A DNA stretch of 64,000 nucleotides from NCBI GenBank assembly GCA_036675345.1, contig JAKFFE010000015.1, positions 1-64,000 on the forward strand, written 5' to 3'. Position numbers and translations under genes: made by a program. This stretch comes from JALYOC01 sp036675345 (GTDB lineage: Bacteria; Myxococcota; Myxococcia; Myxococcales; Myxococcaceae). Every line of letters begins with the position of its first letter. Positions within the stretch are counted from its first letter, which is position 1. Shown here piece by piece: positions 33,648 through 41,320 of the stretch. The notes below the pieces were generated by a model. It did no database searches. It saw nothing but the letters and a program-made list of their open reading frames with translations, and was not told the DNA's origin.

Positions 33648-34694
33648 TCAGGGGCCGTACAAGCGTGGCTGGTCGGTGAGGGCCCGCAGCTTGATCCGCA
33701 GCTCCTCCCATTCGACCGCCGCCTGGGAGTCGTAGACCACCCCGCTGCCCACCCCGTAGATCCAGCCTTCGTTCGCGCGCTCGGCGGTGCGGATCAACAG
33801 CGCGTAGGTCGCGGTTTCCAACGTGGCCTGCCAGCCCAGCACTCCGCAGTAGGCGCCGCGGGGGCCGGACTCCAGCGCGGCGATCATCTTCCGCGCCGCC
33901 TGCTTGGGAGCGCCGGTGACCGACCCGCCCGGATGCAGCGCCGCCAGCGCGTCCAGCTCGGTCCTCCCCTCCTCCAAAACCCCTTCCACCACGCTCACCA
34001 TCTGCAGCGCGTAAGGGAGGGTCACCAGGCGCCGGGGATCCACCACCCGGATTGTTCCCGGTCGACACACCGGGGTGAGATCGTTGCGGACCAGGTCGGT
34101 GATCATCGCCAGCTCGGCGCGATCCTTCTCGCTGCGCTCCAGCGCGCCCTGGGCGCCGGGCCGGGCGGTGCCCTTCATCGGCTCGGTGGTGACCCGCTCC
34201 CCGCGGCGCTGGAGCAGCAGCTCCGGTGAGGCGGTGACGAACTCGGTGCCGTCGGGCAGGCGGACCCAGGCGGCGAAACGCGGCGCGGTCGGGGTGCAGA
34301 GGGTGGAGAGCAGCTGGGCCCCGGTCGCGCCAGTCACCTGCGCGCGCAGGGTGAGGCACACCTGGTACACGTCTCCCTGGGCGATCGCCTCGCGGATCTG
34401 CTCCACCGCCGCGGTGTAGCCGGCGCCGTTCAGCTCCACCTTCACGCCCGAGGGGGGATCGAAGCGGGGGGCGGGGATCGACCGCTGCGTTCCGCTGAAC
34501 CGCTGGGCGTCGCGGGCCGGGGCCTCGAACGGCACGAACACCAGCGGTCCTTCCGGGTCGGGGGACAGCCCGGTGATCAACGTCCAGTCCCCTCCCCCGG
34601 AGAATGCCGGTGCCAGCAGCGCGAAGCTGGGAAGGGCACCGAGTGATCCCAGCGTCGGGTGCGCCCCGCTTTGCGGCCTCGAGCCCGGGTTCAT
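33648..34694 (-). CDS. pabB: Aminodeoxychorismate synthase component I (chorismate-binding), 348 aa
   Basis: This is a chorismate-utilising enzyme domain. It shows GDVYQVCLTLRAQV, FVTASPELLLQR, EPMKGTARPGAQG, KDRAELAMITDLVRNDL, and GGSVTGAPKQAARKMI. The KGT motif and the Mg-binding Glu residues fit PabB/TrpE. Length and neighbour favour PabB, which makes 4-amino-4-deoxychorismate for folate. The N-terminal subdomain is short compared with the roughly 450-aa E. coli protein. Its ATG overlaps the pabA stop (ATGA), showing tight coupling. Anthranilate synthase is a less likely alternative. Confidence 0.85.
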   Translation of the reverse strand: MNPGSRPQSGAHPTLGSLGALPSFALLAPAFSGGGDWTLITGLSPDPEGPLVFVPFEAPARDAQRFSGTQRSIPAPRFDPPSGVKVELNGAGYTAAVEQIREAIAQGDVYQVCLTLRAQVTGATGAQLLSTLCTPTAPRFAAWVRLPDGTEFVTASPELLLQRRGERVTTEPMKGTARPGAQGALERSEKDRAELAMITDLVRNDLTPVCRPGTIRVVDPRRLVTLPYALQMVSVVEGVLEEGRTELDALAALHPGGSVTGAPKQAARKMIAALESGPRGAYCGVLGWQATLETATYALLIRTAERANEGWIYGVGSGVVYDSQAAVEWEELRIKLRALTDQPRLYGP

Positions 34695-35275
34695 GAGGCC
34701 TGGTCCTTCAAGACCCCGGCGGCGCGGAAGAAGGACTCCAGCAGCTCGGGCCCGCGCTGGCTGGCGTAGGAGTCGGGGTGGAACTGCAGGCCGAGGATGG
34801 GGAGGGTCTGGTGCTCCAGCGCCATCACCACGCCTTCCGGACTCCGGGCGATCGTCCGCAGCGGGGCCTGGACCTGGTCCACCGCCAGGGAGTGGTAGCG
34901 CATCACGGTCCACGCGCCCTCGGCTCCCGGCAGCCAGCGCGAAGGGGTGAACTGCAGCTCGGTGGTCTTCCCATGCACCGGCGGGGTCCGGACCAGCCGG
35001 GCGCCAAAGGCGATCCCGATCGCCTGGTGCCCCAGACAGATTCCCAGCGTGGGCAGGCGCCGGGCCGCGGCGGCGCGGACGATCTCCACCAGCCCCGCCC
35101 GCTCCGGATCCATCGGCCCCGGGCCGATCACCAGCCCGTGGTAGCCAGAGAGATCCGCGTCCTCCACCCCGCGCTCGCGGACATGCAGCAACGTCACCTC
35201 CCGACGGGCGAAGGGCAACGCTTCGACGACGTTCCAGCTGAAGGAGTCGTCGTTCTCGAGGAAGAGGATTCTCAG
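34691..35275 (-). CDS. pabA: Aminodeoxychorismate synthase glutamine amidotransferase, 194 aa
   Basis: The class I glutamine amidotransferase fold is clear: ILFLENDDSFSWN at the start, VIGPGPMDPERAG, the nucleophile in LGICLGHQAIG (Cys80), and LGLQFHPDSYAS with His of the triad. The usual Glu after His-Pro is Asp here (HPD). No ATG or GTG lies at the conserved start, so I placed it at CTG 35275. The open frame continues upstream without support. The gene follows the RNB ribonuclease and precedes pabB, with which it overlaps by four bases. TrpG is an alternative, but no trp genes are near. Confidence 0.85.
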   Translation of the reverse strand: MRILFLENDDSFSWNVVEALPFARREVTLLHVRERGVEDADLSGYHGLVIGPGPMDPERAGLVEIVRAAAARRLPTLGICLGHQAIGIAFGARLVRTPPVHGKTTELQFTPSRWLPGAEGAWTVMRYHSLAVDQVQAPLRTIARSPEGVVMALEHQTLPILGLQFHPDSYASQRGPELLESFFRAAGVLKDQAS

Positions 35276-35334
35276 GGGGCGCGCAGCGTGCCCGAGGGGT
35301 GGGATGGCCTCAAGCCGGGAGTCGCCCCCGCCTG

Positions 35335-36798
35335 CTACGCCCGAACGAAGTCGATGAAGCCCTTCTCCGGCGAGGTGGCGACCAGCTTCACCTGGACCTC
35401 GTCGCCGATGTCCATTCCCTGCTCGCCCGCCACCACCCGTCCTTCCGCCGGCGGGGAGAGGAGGCGCACGAAGGTTCCCTTGGAGGCGACGCCGGTGACA
35501 ATGGCGGCGAAGGTCTCGCCGATCCGCTCCTTGAGCAGCAGCGCCATCGCCACCTTCCGCATCTGGCGCTCCACCGCCCGGGCGTGGTTCTCCTTCTCCG
35601 TGCAGCGGGCGGCGATCTGCGCCAGCTCCTCTTCCGAGTAGGGGGTGCCAGAGCGGGCCACCGCTGCCTTCAGCAGCCGCTGGGTGACCAGGTCCGAGAA
35701 CCGCCGATTGGGCGCAGTGGAGTGGGTGTAGTCCTGGACGGCGAGGCCGAAGTGTCCCGGCCAGGGGTCCCCCGGGCGGCGCAGCATGTAGACCCCGGGG
35801 CCCATCGACTTCACCACCGTCAGCGAGAGCTCGGAGAAGGTCTCCGGGGACGCCTCGCGCCGACGGTGCATGAACGCCGCCAGGGCCTGCGAGTCCGGTT
35901 CCTCGGGCAGGGTATCGCCGACGTCGCGGGCCAGCTTCACGATCCGGTCCCACCGTCGCGGCTTGTCCACCACCCGGCCAATCGACGGGCTGTCGTGCCG
36001 GTCCAGCTCTCCGGCCATCACCCGGTTGGCGGCGATCATGAAGTCTTCGATCAGCTCGCGCGTTCGCAGCTTTCGGGTCACCTCCACGCCCACCACCTCG
36101 CCGTTCCGGGTCACCGCGCGGGCCTCGGAGCTCTCGATCTCCAGCGCTCCCCGGTGGTGCCGCATCGCCTTCAGCCGTCGGGAGGCGGTGTCCTGCAGGT
36201 GCAGCTGCTCCGCGAGGCCGGGGATCTCCGCCACCCGCGCGGCCGCCGCGGCGTCGCCCTCCAGGAAGGCGGCGGCCTCCTCGTAGGAGAGCTTGGCCCG
36301 GCTCCGCACCACCGCCGGATAGGCGCGGAAGTCCTCCAGGTCCCCGTCGGTGCGCACCACGAACTCGGAGACGATGGTGTAGCGATCCTCGTCGGGATTG
36401 CAGGAGGTCAGCTCGGTGCTCAGCCGCTCGGGGAGCATCGGAAACACCTCCAGCCCGGTGTAGACGCTGGTGGTGTTGTGGGCGGCGCGGTCGTCGATCG
36501 CCGAACCCTTCTTCACCCGCGAGTCCACGTCCGCCACCGCCACCCGGACCCGGATCTCGCCTCGGGGAAGCGGCTCTGCCCACTCCAGCTGATCCAGATC
36601 CCGGGAGTCGGAGTTGTCGATCGAGGACCAGAGCAGCCCGCGGAGATCCTCGGTGGGCAGTGAGGGCGGGGGGAGCTCGGGGTGCAGGGCCTGGACCTCG
36701 GCCTGGGCGGCGGGGCCGATCTCGGGGAGGAAGCCACGCTCTTCCAGCAGTTGGTGGGCGACGCGCGTCCAAGCGAAGTGCACACGGGGAGGTGCCAT
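35335..36798 (-). CDS. RNB (RNase II/R-type) exoribonuclease, 487 aa
   Basis: The RNB catalytic domain dominates: SIDNSDSRDLDQLEWAE at 59-74, VRVAVADVDSRVKKGSAID, TSVYTGLEVFPMLPERLS and THSTAPNRRFSDLVTQR. Asp61, 67 and 69 match the E. coli RNase II Asp201, 207 and 209, but the residue matching Asp210 is Gln70. The C-terminus (GTFVRLLSPPAEGRVV) is an S1-like domain. There is no cold-shock domain pair at the N-terminus as in RNase R. The ATG at 36798 is chosen over 36807. It heads a unit with pabA and pabB. Confidence 0.88.
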   Translation of the reverse strand: MAPPRVHFAWTRVAHQLLEERGFLPEIGPAAQAEVQALHPELPPPSLPTEDLRGLLWSSIDNSDSRDLDQLEWAEPLPRGEIRVRVAVADVDSRVKKGSAIDDRAAHNTTSVYTGLEVFPMLPERLSTELTSCNPDEDRYTIVSEFVVRTDGDLEDFRAYPAVVRSRAKLSYEEAAAFLEGDAAAAARVAEIPGLAEQLHLQDTASRRLKAMRHHRGALEIESSEARAVTRNGEVVGVEVTRKLRTRELIEDFMIAANRVMAGELDRHDSPSIGRVVDKPRRWDRIVKLARDVGDTLPEEPDSQALAAFMHRRREASPETFSELSLTVVKSMGPGVYMLRRPGDPWPGHFGLAVQDYTHSTAPNRRFSDLVTQRLLKAAVARSGTPYSEEELAQIAARCTEKENHARAVERQMRKVAMALLLKERIGETFAAIVTGVASKGTFVRLLSPPAEGRVVAGEQGMDIGDEVQVKLVATSPEKGFIDFVRA

Positions 36799-37384
36799 GC
36801 GCCCCATCCTGTGGGGTCCCGCGGCCTCGAGCCAAGGGCGGCGTCCGAGGAGAATCCGCCGGGCGTCACACCCAGCGAGCCGCCGGGGAGGCCGTATGCC
36901 GGGCGCTGGGTCGGCGCGGTGCGGGCAAGTTCCGGCCCAAGACCCCCACCGCCGGCGAGGACTCCCGGAGTGGAGGCGCCAGCACCAGAAGTCAGGGCAT
37001 GGAGTCGTCGCCCGCGTGGTTTGTACCGACTTGAGGTCCGACGCCCGCCGGAGCCAGGAGTGGACCGTTCGGACCTGCAAGGCGCAGGGACCCGGCTGAG
37101 AGTTTAAGGCTCGCGCCCTCGCGGCCCCTCCAATGAAGCCCGCGGAACAGGACTGGCCGCCAAGAAAGACATTAGTGACTTTCTCAGCGGCCAGTCTTGG
37201 GGGCACAAGCCGACCCAAGCTGGAGGCTCGAGTTCCAGTCCACGCCACGAGGGGAGGCCGCGTGGGCACGGAGTGAGCGCGAACCTGGGCGTTGAGGCCG
37301 TCGGGGAGAACACTTCGGCCACCCCGGGTCATTGAAGCTCGGCGCGCGGATCCGATCCGTCGAGAGAACAGCCGGAGAGTGAGG
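36799..37384. other. 586-base gap without a convincing gene; holds palindrome copy 2
   Basis: The minus-strand frame that extends upstream of the ribonuclease start has a composition unlike coding sequence (Arg/Ser/Thr/Trp mixture). No ribosome-binding site or family match is seen. The only structure is the 46-bp palindrome at 37151-37196, followed by CTTGGG and CCCAAG that could pair across about 13 bases (about 37196-37220). Confidence 0.5.
37151..37196. repeat. 46-bp imperfect palindrome, copy 2
   Basis: Same length and ends as the copy at 28666-28711: GACTGGCCGC at 37151-37160 and GCGGCCAGTC at 37187-37196. Left arm CAAGAAAGACA and right arm TTTCTCAGCGG match, and the central six bases differ. 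It lies in an otherwise empty gap. Confidence 0.75.
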
Positions 37385-38104
37385 CTACCCGCGGGAGGCC
37401 GGTTTCAAATCCCTGGAGCCCTTCGCAGCCGAGGAGCCCTTCGCAGCCGAGGAGCCCTTCGCAGCCGAGGAGCCCTTCGCAGCCGAGGAGCCCTTCGCAG
37501 CCGAGGAGCCCTTCGCCCCCGAGGAGCCCTTCGCCCCCGAGGAGCCCTTCGCAGCCGAGGAGCCCTTCGCCCCCGAGGAGCCCTTCGCAGCCGAGGAGCC
37601 CTTCGCCCCCGAGGAGCCCTTCGCCCCCGAGGAGTCCTTCGCACCCGAGGAGTCCTTCGCACCCGAGGAGCCCTTCGCACCCGAGGCGCTCTTCGCAGGA
37701 ACGATCTGCTTCTCGGGGGTGACGGCCGCCTGGGGCCCACCCTCCAGCAGCTTGAGCACCTTCTTCGGCGCGACCGCCCGGTAGCTCTCGTCGATCCACT
37801 GCTTGAGGATCTCCAGCGGTGGGGCCTGCTTCGGCGGGAACTGGCAGCTGACCCAGCCGGACTTGCCCAGGCCGTACCCGGTGGGCTGGGCGAACGGCAT
37901 CATCAGTGCAGCCCCGTGGCTTTGCGGCAGCTTCACCGACAGGGACAGTCCGGACTCATCCGAGACCAGGAACACGAACGCCTTCCCCTTCACCTTCAGG
38001 GTGCGGTGGCCCCAGGGAAAGTCCTCGGTGACCTCCGGATAGCGGATCGCAAACTCGCGCAGTGCGTCTTCATGATTGCTGGGAACGTGGACGCCCGAGG
38101 ACAT
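37385..38104 (-). CDS. YjbR/MmcQ-like protein with Lys-rich hexapeptide tail, 239 aa
   Basis: Residues about 5-125 resemble the MmcQ/YjbR fold: HEDALREFAIRYPEVTEDFPWGHRTLKVKGKAFVFL, then GWVSCQFPPKQAPPLEILKQWIDESYRAVAPKK. The tail has 14 units of a six-residue repeat (GSSAAK, GSSGAK or DSSGAK) between about residues 145 and 228. The tail is basic and disordered, like the Lys/Ala-rich tail of histone H1-like proteins, so nucleic-acid binding is plausible. The gene is divergent from dnaA across the DnaA-box region. The ATG at 38104 is preferred over an upstream start in the long frame. Confidence 0.75.
   Translation of the reverse strand: MSSGVHVPSNHEDALREFAIRYPEVTEDFPWGHRTLKVKGKAFVFLVSDESGLSLSVKLPQSHGAALMMPFAQPTGYGLGKSGWVSCQFPPKQAPPLEILKQWIDESYRAVAPKKVLKLLEGGPQAAVTPEKQIVPAKSASGAKGSSGAKDSSGAKDSSGAKGSSGAKGSSAAKGSSGAKGSSAAKGSSGAKGSSGAKGSSAAKGSSAAKGSSAAKGSSAAKGSSAAKGSRDLKPASRG
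37419..37690. repeat. 18-bp tandem repeat coding the Lys-rich tail
   Basis: About 14-15 copies of an 18-base unit (for example TTCGCAGCCGAGGAGCCC on the plus strand) encode the six-residue repeats on the minus strand. Copies differ mainly at two bases: GCAGCC against GCCCCC, giving Ala-Ala or Gly-Ala. Homogeneity of the right-hand five (Ala-Ala) units suggests recent duplication. Confidence 0.9.
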
Positions 38105-38480
38105 CCCGCCATCCTGCCCCAGCTTCCCGGCGGGCCCCACCCCGACCGCCCGTCAAAACTCCCCATGTGGATAAGCAGTGGGCGCCACCGCATACAGCGG
38201 AGTGATCCCGGCAACTCCCGCCATTTCTCTGGAGAACCTGTGGAATCCCTGTGGAGAACTCCCCGGAGAAGTGGAGAAGCTGTGTGTGGTGGGGCGCCAC
38301 GGATCGGCTTTGCACATCACGCACACTCAGCAAACTCGGGGTCCGCCGCCGACCCCACCGGTGGGGGGTGCTCCGGCACCTTCCACAAGAGGCCCGAGCG
38401 GACGCTGCCGGGCCAGGTGAGCGCGGCGGCCGGATCTCCATTCAACTCCGCGGACTTGTCTCAAGCCGCTTGATCGTTCC
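38105..38480. promoter_or_regulatory. dnaA upstream region with DnaA boxes
   Basis: TGTGGATAA at 38166-38174 is a perfect reverse-strand TTATCCACA DnaA box. TGTGGAGAA at about 38250-38258 is one mismatch from it, TGTGGAATC at about 38239-38247 has two, and GTGGAGAA recurs near 38270. The cluster spans about 110 bases. Unlike the region at 25020, no AT-rich tract or TAG repeats are seen. It may mediate DnaA autoregulation or be part of a bipartite origin. No promoter was confidently resolved before the dnaA start. Confidence 0.65.
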
Positions 38481-39890
38481 TTGAAGGGGGTGTTAGCAAC
38501 TCGCCTCTCCCCACCACTCGACGTTTTGCCCGAGGGTTTCTTGGCAGCCGCTGCCGAACAGCTCAATCCGCTTGCAGATGCCGGAATTCTCTGGGGAAAA
38601 ATCCTCAGCGCGGTCCGTCAGGACGGGAAGCAGTATGCCCTCACCTGGCTGGAGCGGATGCACGGAGTGGCCGTCCGTCAGGACACCCTGGTGCTGGGGG
38701 TTCCGGACCGGTTTTTCCGCGACTGGGTGGATGACCACTACCGGGCGCTGATGGATGAGGCCCTGGGACGCCTGGCCGGCGCGCCCTCCAAGATCGAGTA
38801 CGAAGTGGTGGAGGGCGACCCCTCCAAGGCGATGGCCCAGGTCGCACCGTCAGTCAAATCGGGCCCCGCCCGCCCCAACCGGCTGAACGACCGGTTCACC
38901 TTCGACACCTACGTGGTGGGTGACTCCAACCAGCTGCCCGCGGCCGCCGCCGCCGCGGTCGCCGACGCTCCCGGCCGTTGCTACAACCCGCTGTTCGTCT
39001 ATGGGGGGAGCGGCCTGGGCAAGACCCACCTGCTGCACTCCATCGGCAACAAGGTCCTCCAGCAGAACCCGGCCTCCCGGATCGTCTACCTGTCCTCGGA
39101 GGAGTTCACCAACGAGTACGTGGAGGGGGTCCGCAACCACCAGATGTCGGAGTTCCGTCGCAAGTACCGGGAGGACTGCGACGTGCTGCTGATCGACGAC
39201 ATCCAGTTCCTGGGCAAGCGCGAGGAGACCCAGAAGGAGTTTTTCTACACCTTCAACGCGCTCCACGAGATGGGCAAGGCGATCGTCCTGACCTCGGACA
39301 CCGTGCCCTCGGAGATCCCCGGCCTGGAGGAGCGGCTGCGCTCGCGCTTCACCATGGGGCTGATCACCGACATCCAGGAGCCGAACTACGAGACCCGGGT
39401 GGCGATCCTGCGCAAGAAGGCGGAAGTGGAGGACATCGATCTCCCGGATCGCGTCTGCCAGTTCATCGCCAAGCACGTGCAGAAGAACGTGCGCGAGCTG
39501 GAGGGGGCGCTGGTGAAGATCTCCGCCGTCCACAGCCTCACCGGCCAGGCGATCACCGAGGAGTTCGCCGCCCAGGTGCTCAAGGACATCCTCCCCCAGC
39601 AGCGGCCGCTGGACATCGACCACATCCAGCGCGAGGTGGCCCGCTACTACAAGCTGACGGTGGAGGAGCTGCGCCAGGATCGCCGCACCAAGGCGCTGGC
39701 CCATGCCCGCCAGGTCTCGATGTACCTGTGCCGCAAGCTGACCAAGAGCTCGTTCCCGGAGATCGCGGCCAAGTACAACAAGGATCACTCCACGGTGATC
39801 TCCGCGGTCCGCAAGGTGGAGAACTCCCGGGGCACCGACCTCACCGTGCGCAAGGAGCTGGAAGAGCTGGAGCAGAAGCTGGGCGTGTAG
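38481..39890 (+). CDS. dnaA: Chromosomal replication initiator protein DnaA, about 469 aa
   Basis: Domain order is standard: short N-terminal domain I (ILWGKILSAVRQ), a linker, the AAA+ domain with Walker A GGSGLGKT (about 175-182) and Walker B VLLIDDIQF (about 235-243), and the DNA-binding domain IV with DHSTVISAVRKVEN near the end. The protein opens the origin and loads helicase. Start choice is unclear: TTG 38481, GTG 38490 or a later TTG (after PEGF) are all possible, with AAGGGG near the first two. dnaN is not beside it. The next gene is a convergent response regulator. Confidence 0.97.
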   Translation: MKGVLATRLSPPLDVLPEGFLAAAAEQLNPLADAGILWGKILSAVRQDGKQYALTWLERMHGVAVRQDTLVLGVPDRFFRDWVDDHYRALMDEALGRLAGAPSKIEYEVVEGDPSKAMAQVAPSVKSGPARPNRLNDRFTFDTYVVGDSNQLPAAAAAAVADAPGRCYNPLFVYGGSGLGKTHLLHSIGNKVLQQNPASRIVYLSSEEFTNEYVEGVRNHQMSEFRRKYREDCDVLLIDDIQFLGKREETQKEFFYTFNALHEMGKAIVLTSDTVPSEIPGLEERLRSRFTMGLITDIQEPNYETRVAILRKKAEVEDIDLPDRVCQFIAKHVQKNVRELEGALVKISAVHSLTGQAITEEFAAQVLKDILPQQRPLDIDHIQREVARYYKLTVEELRQDRRTKALAHARQVSMYLCRKLTKSSFPEIAAKYNKDHSTVISAVRKVENSRGTDLTVRKELEELEQKLGV

Positions 39891-39897
39891 CCCGCCG

Positions 39898-40245
39898 CTA
39901 GCAGGAGTGCTGGTGGACCACGTCCAGCAGCGCGTTCATGTCGTAGGGCTTGCGCAGCACCTGATGCCCGGCCGGGGTGGAGTAGGCGGCGGTGGCGATC
40001 ACCACCGGCGGGTGGTGGCCGGGAAGCTGCTGATAGCGGGAGAGGAACTCCACCCCGTCCACCTCCGGCATCAGCAGATCCAGCAGCACCAGGCAGGGGG
40101 CGGCCTCCGTCTCCAGATAGGCCAGGGCCTCCCGTCCATCCCGGGCCACCACCACCTGGTAGCCGGCGTCCTCCAACAGGTCCCGGCAGGCGTCGGCGAT
40201 GTCTTCTTCGTCCTCCACCAGCAGGATCGGCTTGCGTGCGCTCAA
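39898..40245 (-). CDS. Single-domain response regulator, 115 aa
   Basis: A receiver domain makes up the whole protein. ILLVEDEEDIADAC has the acidic pocket, LVLLDLLMPEVDGVEFL has the phosphoacceptor Asp in LLDLLMP, VVIATAAY holds the conserved Thr, and LRKPYD has the conserved Lys-Pro. There is no output domain, so it is probably a CheY-like protein with a remote histidine kinase. The start is a TTG at 40245; longer starts are Arg-rich and unlikely. It converges on dnaA with a seven-base gap. Confidence 0.85.
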   Translation of the reverse strand: MSARKPILLVEDEEDIADACRDLLEDAGYQVVVARDGREALAYLETEAAPCLVLLDLLMPEVDGVEFLSRYQQLPGHHPPVVIATAAYSTPAGHQVLRKPYDMNALLDVVHQHSC

Positions 40246-40406
40246 GGGGATGGGACCTTTCGCGGCCCGGGAACTGGCGCCGGAGAAGGGAACCCGGAAC
40301 CGCCGCCTCCCCTTTCGGGGGCCCTTCCTGATCGCCTGCCTGGCTGCTGATCGGCCGTCAAAACCCCGATTTGTGGCCTGCGGACGCTTCCCCCGCATCC
40401 GCCGCG

Positions 40407-40434
40407 TTGACTTGGGTGGGACGACAGGTTATTC
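40407..40434 (+). promoter_or_regulatory. Possible promoter of the rpmH operon
   Basis: TTGACT (40407-40412) and TTATTC (40429-40434) are separated by 16 bases, like a sigma-70 -35/-10 pair. It lies 44 bases upstream of the rpmH start. The -10 is a weak match to TATAAT. Confidence 0.4.
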
Positions 40435-40478
40435 GCGCCCCTCTTTTCGTGATCCAGTTGATCCAGGAGTGTTGAGTC

Positions 40479-40634
40479 GTGAAGCGTAAGCCGACTTATC
40501 AGCCGTCGAAGATCCGCCGGAACCGCACCCATGGGTTCCGCAAGCGCAGTTCTACCAAGGCGGGCAAGGAAGTCCTCAAGCGCCGCCGTGCCAAGGGCCG
40601 GAAGCGGCTCGTCGTCTCGTCTCCGCAGAAGTAG
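40479..40634 (+). CDS. rpmH: Ribosomal protein bL34, 51 aa
   Basis: The sequence KRKPTYQPSKIRRNRTHGFR, then KRSSTKAGKEVLKRRRAKGRKRLVV, is the bL34 signature. Start is GTG at 40479, with AGGAGT upstream. It is the first gene of the rpmH-rnpA-yidD-yidC-jag unit, conserved near bacterial origins. An N-terminal 'MKRT(F/Y)QP' is usual; here KRKPTYQPS. bL34 sits in the large ribosomal subunit near the exit tunnel region. Confidence 0.97.
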   Translation: MKRKPTYQPSKIRRNRTHGFRKRSSTKAGKEVLKRRRAKGRKRLVVSSPQK

Positions 40635-40680
40635 CCGTCACCGGGTCTTCGACGTGGACACCCAACCGGAGCGGACAGCA

Positions 40681-41055
40681 GTGTCCGCCCCGGCGCCCAG
40701 CCGGGGGAACGAGACGTTTCCCAAGTCCCTCCGGCTGACGACCCGTCGCGAGTTCCTCAAGGTCCAGGATCGCGGCTTCAAGGTGACCGCCGAGCCGTTG
40801 CTGGGCCTGGCGCTCAAGAACGAGCTGGGCGTCACCCGGCTTGGGATTACGGTCTCCAGCAAGGTGGGCAACGCCGTGGTTCGAACCCGGATCCGTCGCA
40901 GGCTGCGCGAGATTTTTCGCAAGCGGCGCAGCGAGCTTCCGGTCGGACTGGACGTGGTGCTGATCGCACGTTCGGGAGCCAAGGGCGCTGACCTCGAGAC
41001 GTTCGCTCGCGCCTTCGGCGTGATCGCCAGCCGGCTTCGGAGCCGGAGATGGTGA
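40681..41055 (+). CDS. rnpA: Ribonuclease P protein component, about 124 aa
   Basis: RnpA binds the RNA component of RNase P and matures tRNA 5' ends. The signature SLRLTTRREFLKVQDRGFKV is followed by LGITVSSKVGNAVVRTRIRRRLREIFRKRR, whose RNR-like Arg cluster contacts RNA. The GTG at 40681 has GGAG about nine bases upstream. A GTG at 40654 is an alternative; the open frame begins inside rpmH at 40531. Its stop overlaps the yidD start. Confidence 0.95.
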   Translation: MSAPAPSRGNETFPKSLRLTTRREFLKVQDRGFKVTAEPLLGLALKNELGVTRLGITVSSKVGNAVVRTRIRRRLREIFRKRRSELPVGLDVVLIARSGAKGADLETFARAFGVIASRLRSRRW

Positions 41056-41303
41056 GTCGCGTGTTGGTGCTTGTCCTCCAGCTGCCCATCCACTTCTACC
41101 GGAGGGTGATCGGCCCGTTCCTCCCGAAGGTGTGTCGGTTCGAGCCCTCCTGCTCGACCTACGCGCTGGAGGCGCTGGACGTGCACGGTCCCTTTCGTGG
41201 GCTGTACCTCACTGCGCGGCGGATCCTCCGCTGCCATCCCTTCCACCCGGGCGGGTTCGATCCGGTTCCTCCGGAACACACCCACCCGCGGTCCTCACCG
41301 TAA
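41049..41303 (+). CDS. yidD: Membrane protein insertion efficiency factor YidD, 84 aa
   Basis: The conserved core KVCRFEPSCSTYALEALDVHGPFRGLYLTARRILRCHPFHPGGFDPVP is complete (written here in pieces of this family pattern: FEPSCSxYA, RILRCHPFHPGG and DPVP). An N-terminal amphipathic helix (LVLQLPIHFYRRVIGPFL) targets it to the membrane. The ATG overlaps the rnpA end by seven bases. It assists YidC/Sec-dependent insertion. The length matches the family. Confidence 0.95.
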   Translation: MVSRVLVLVLQLPIHFYRRVIGPFLPKVCRFEPSCSTYALEALDVHGPFRGLYLTARRILRCHPFHPGGFDPVPPEHTHPRSSP

Positions 41304-41320
41304 AGGCAGGCCCCCCTCCC

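Noticed and set aside
37151..37196. Rho-independent terminator
   Set aside because: The hairpin has no T-run and an identical second copy exists, so it is better described as a dispersed repeat.
37292..38473. Plus-strand frame of 393 aa with repeated RGALRS units
   Set aside because: It is the antisense of the 18-bp repeat in the YjbR gene; no start signal or family, and the minus-strand frame has the recognised domain.
40531..40680. Long rnpA reading frame starting inside rpmH
   Set aside because: Extended rnpA overlapping rpmH is known in Thermus, but here the extra residues are Arg/Ser-rich and a good GGAG-GTG start occurs at 40681.
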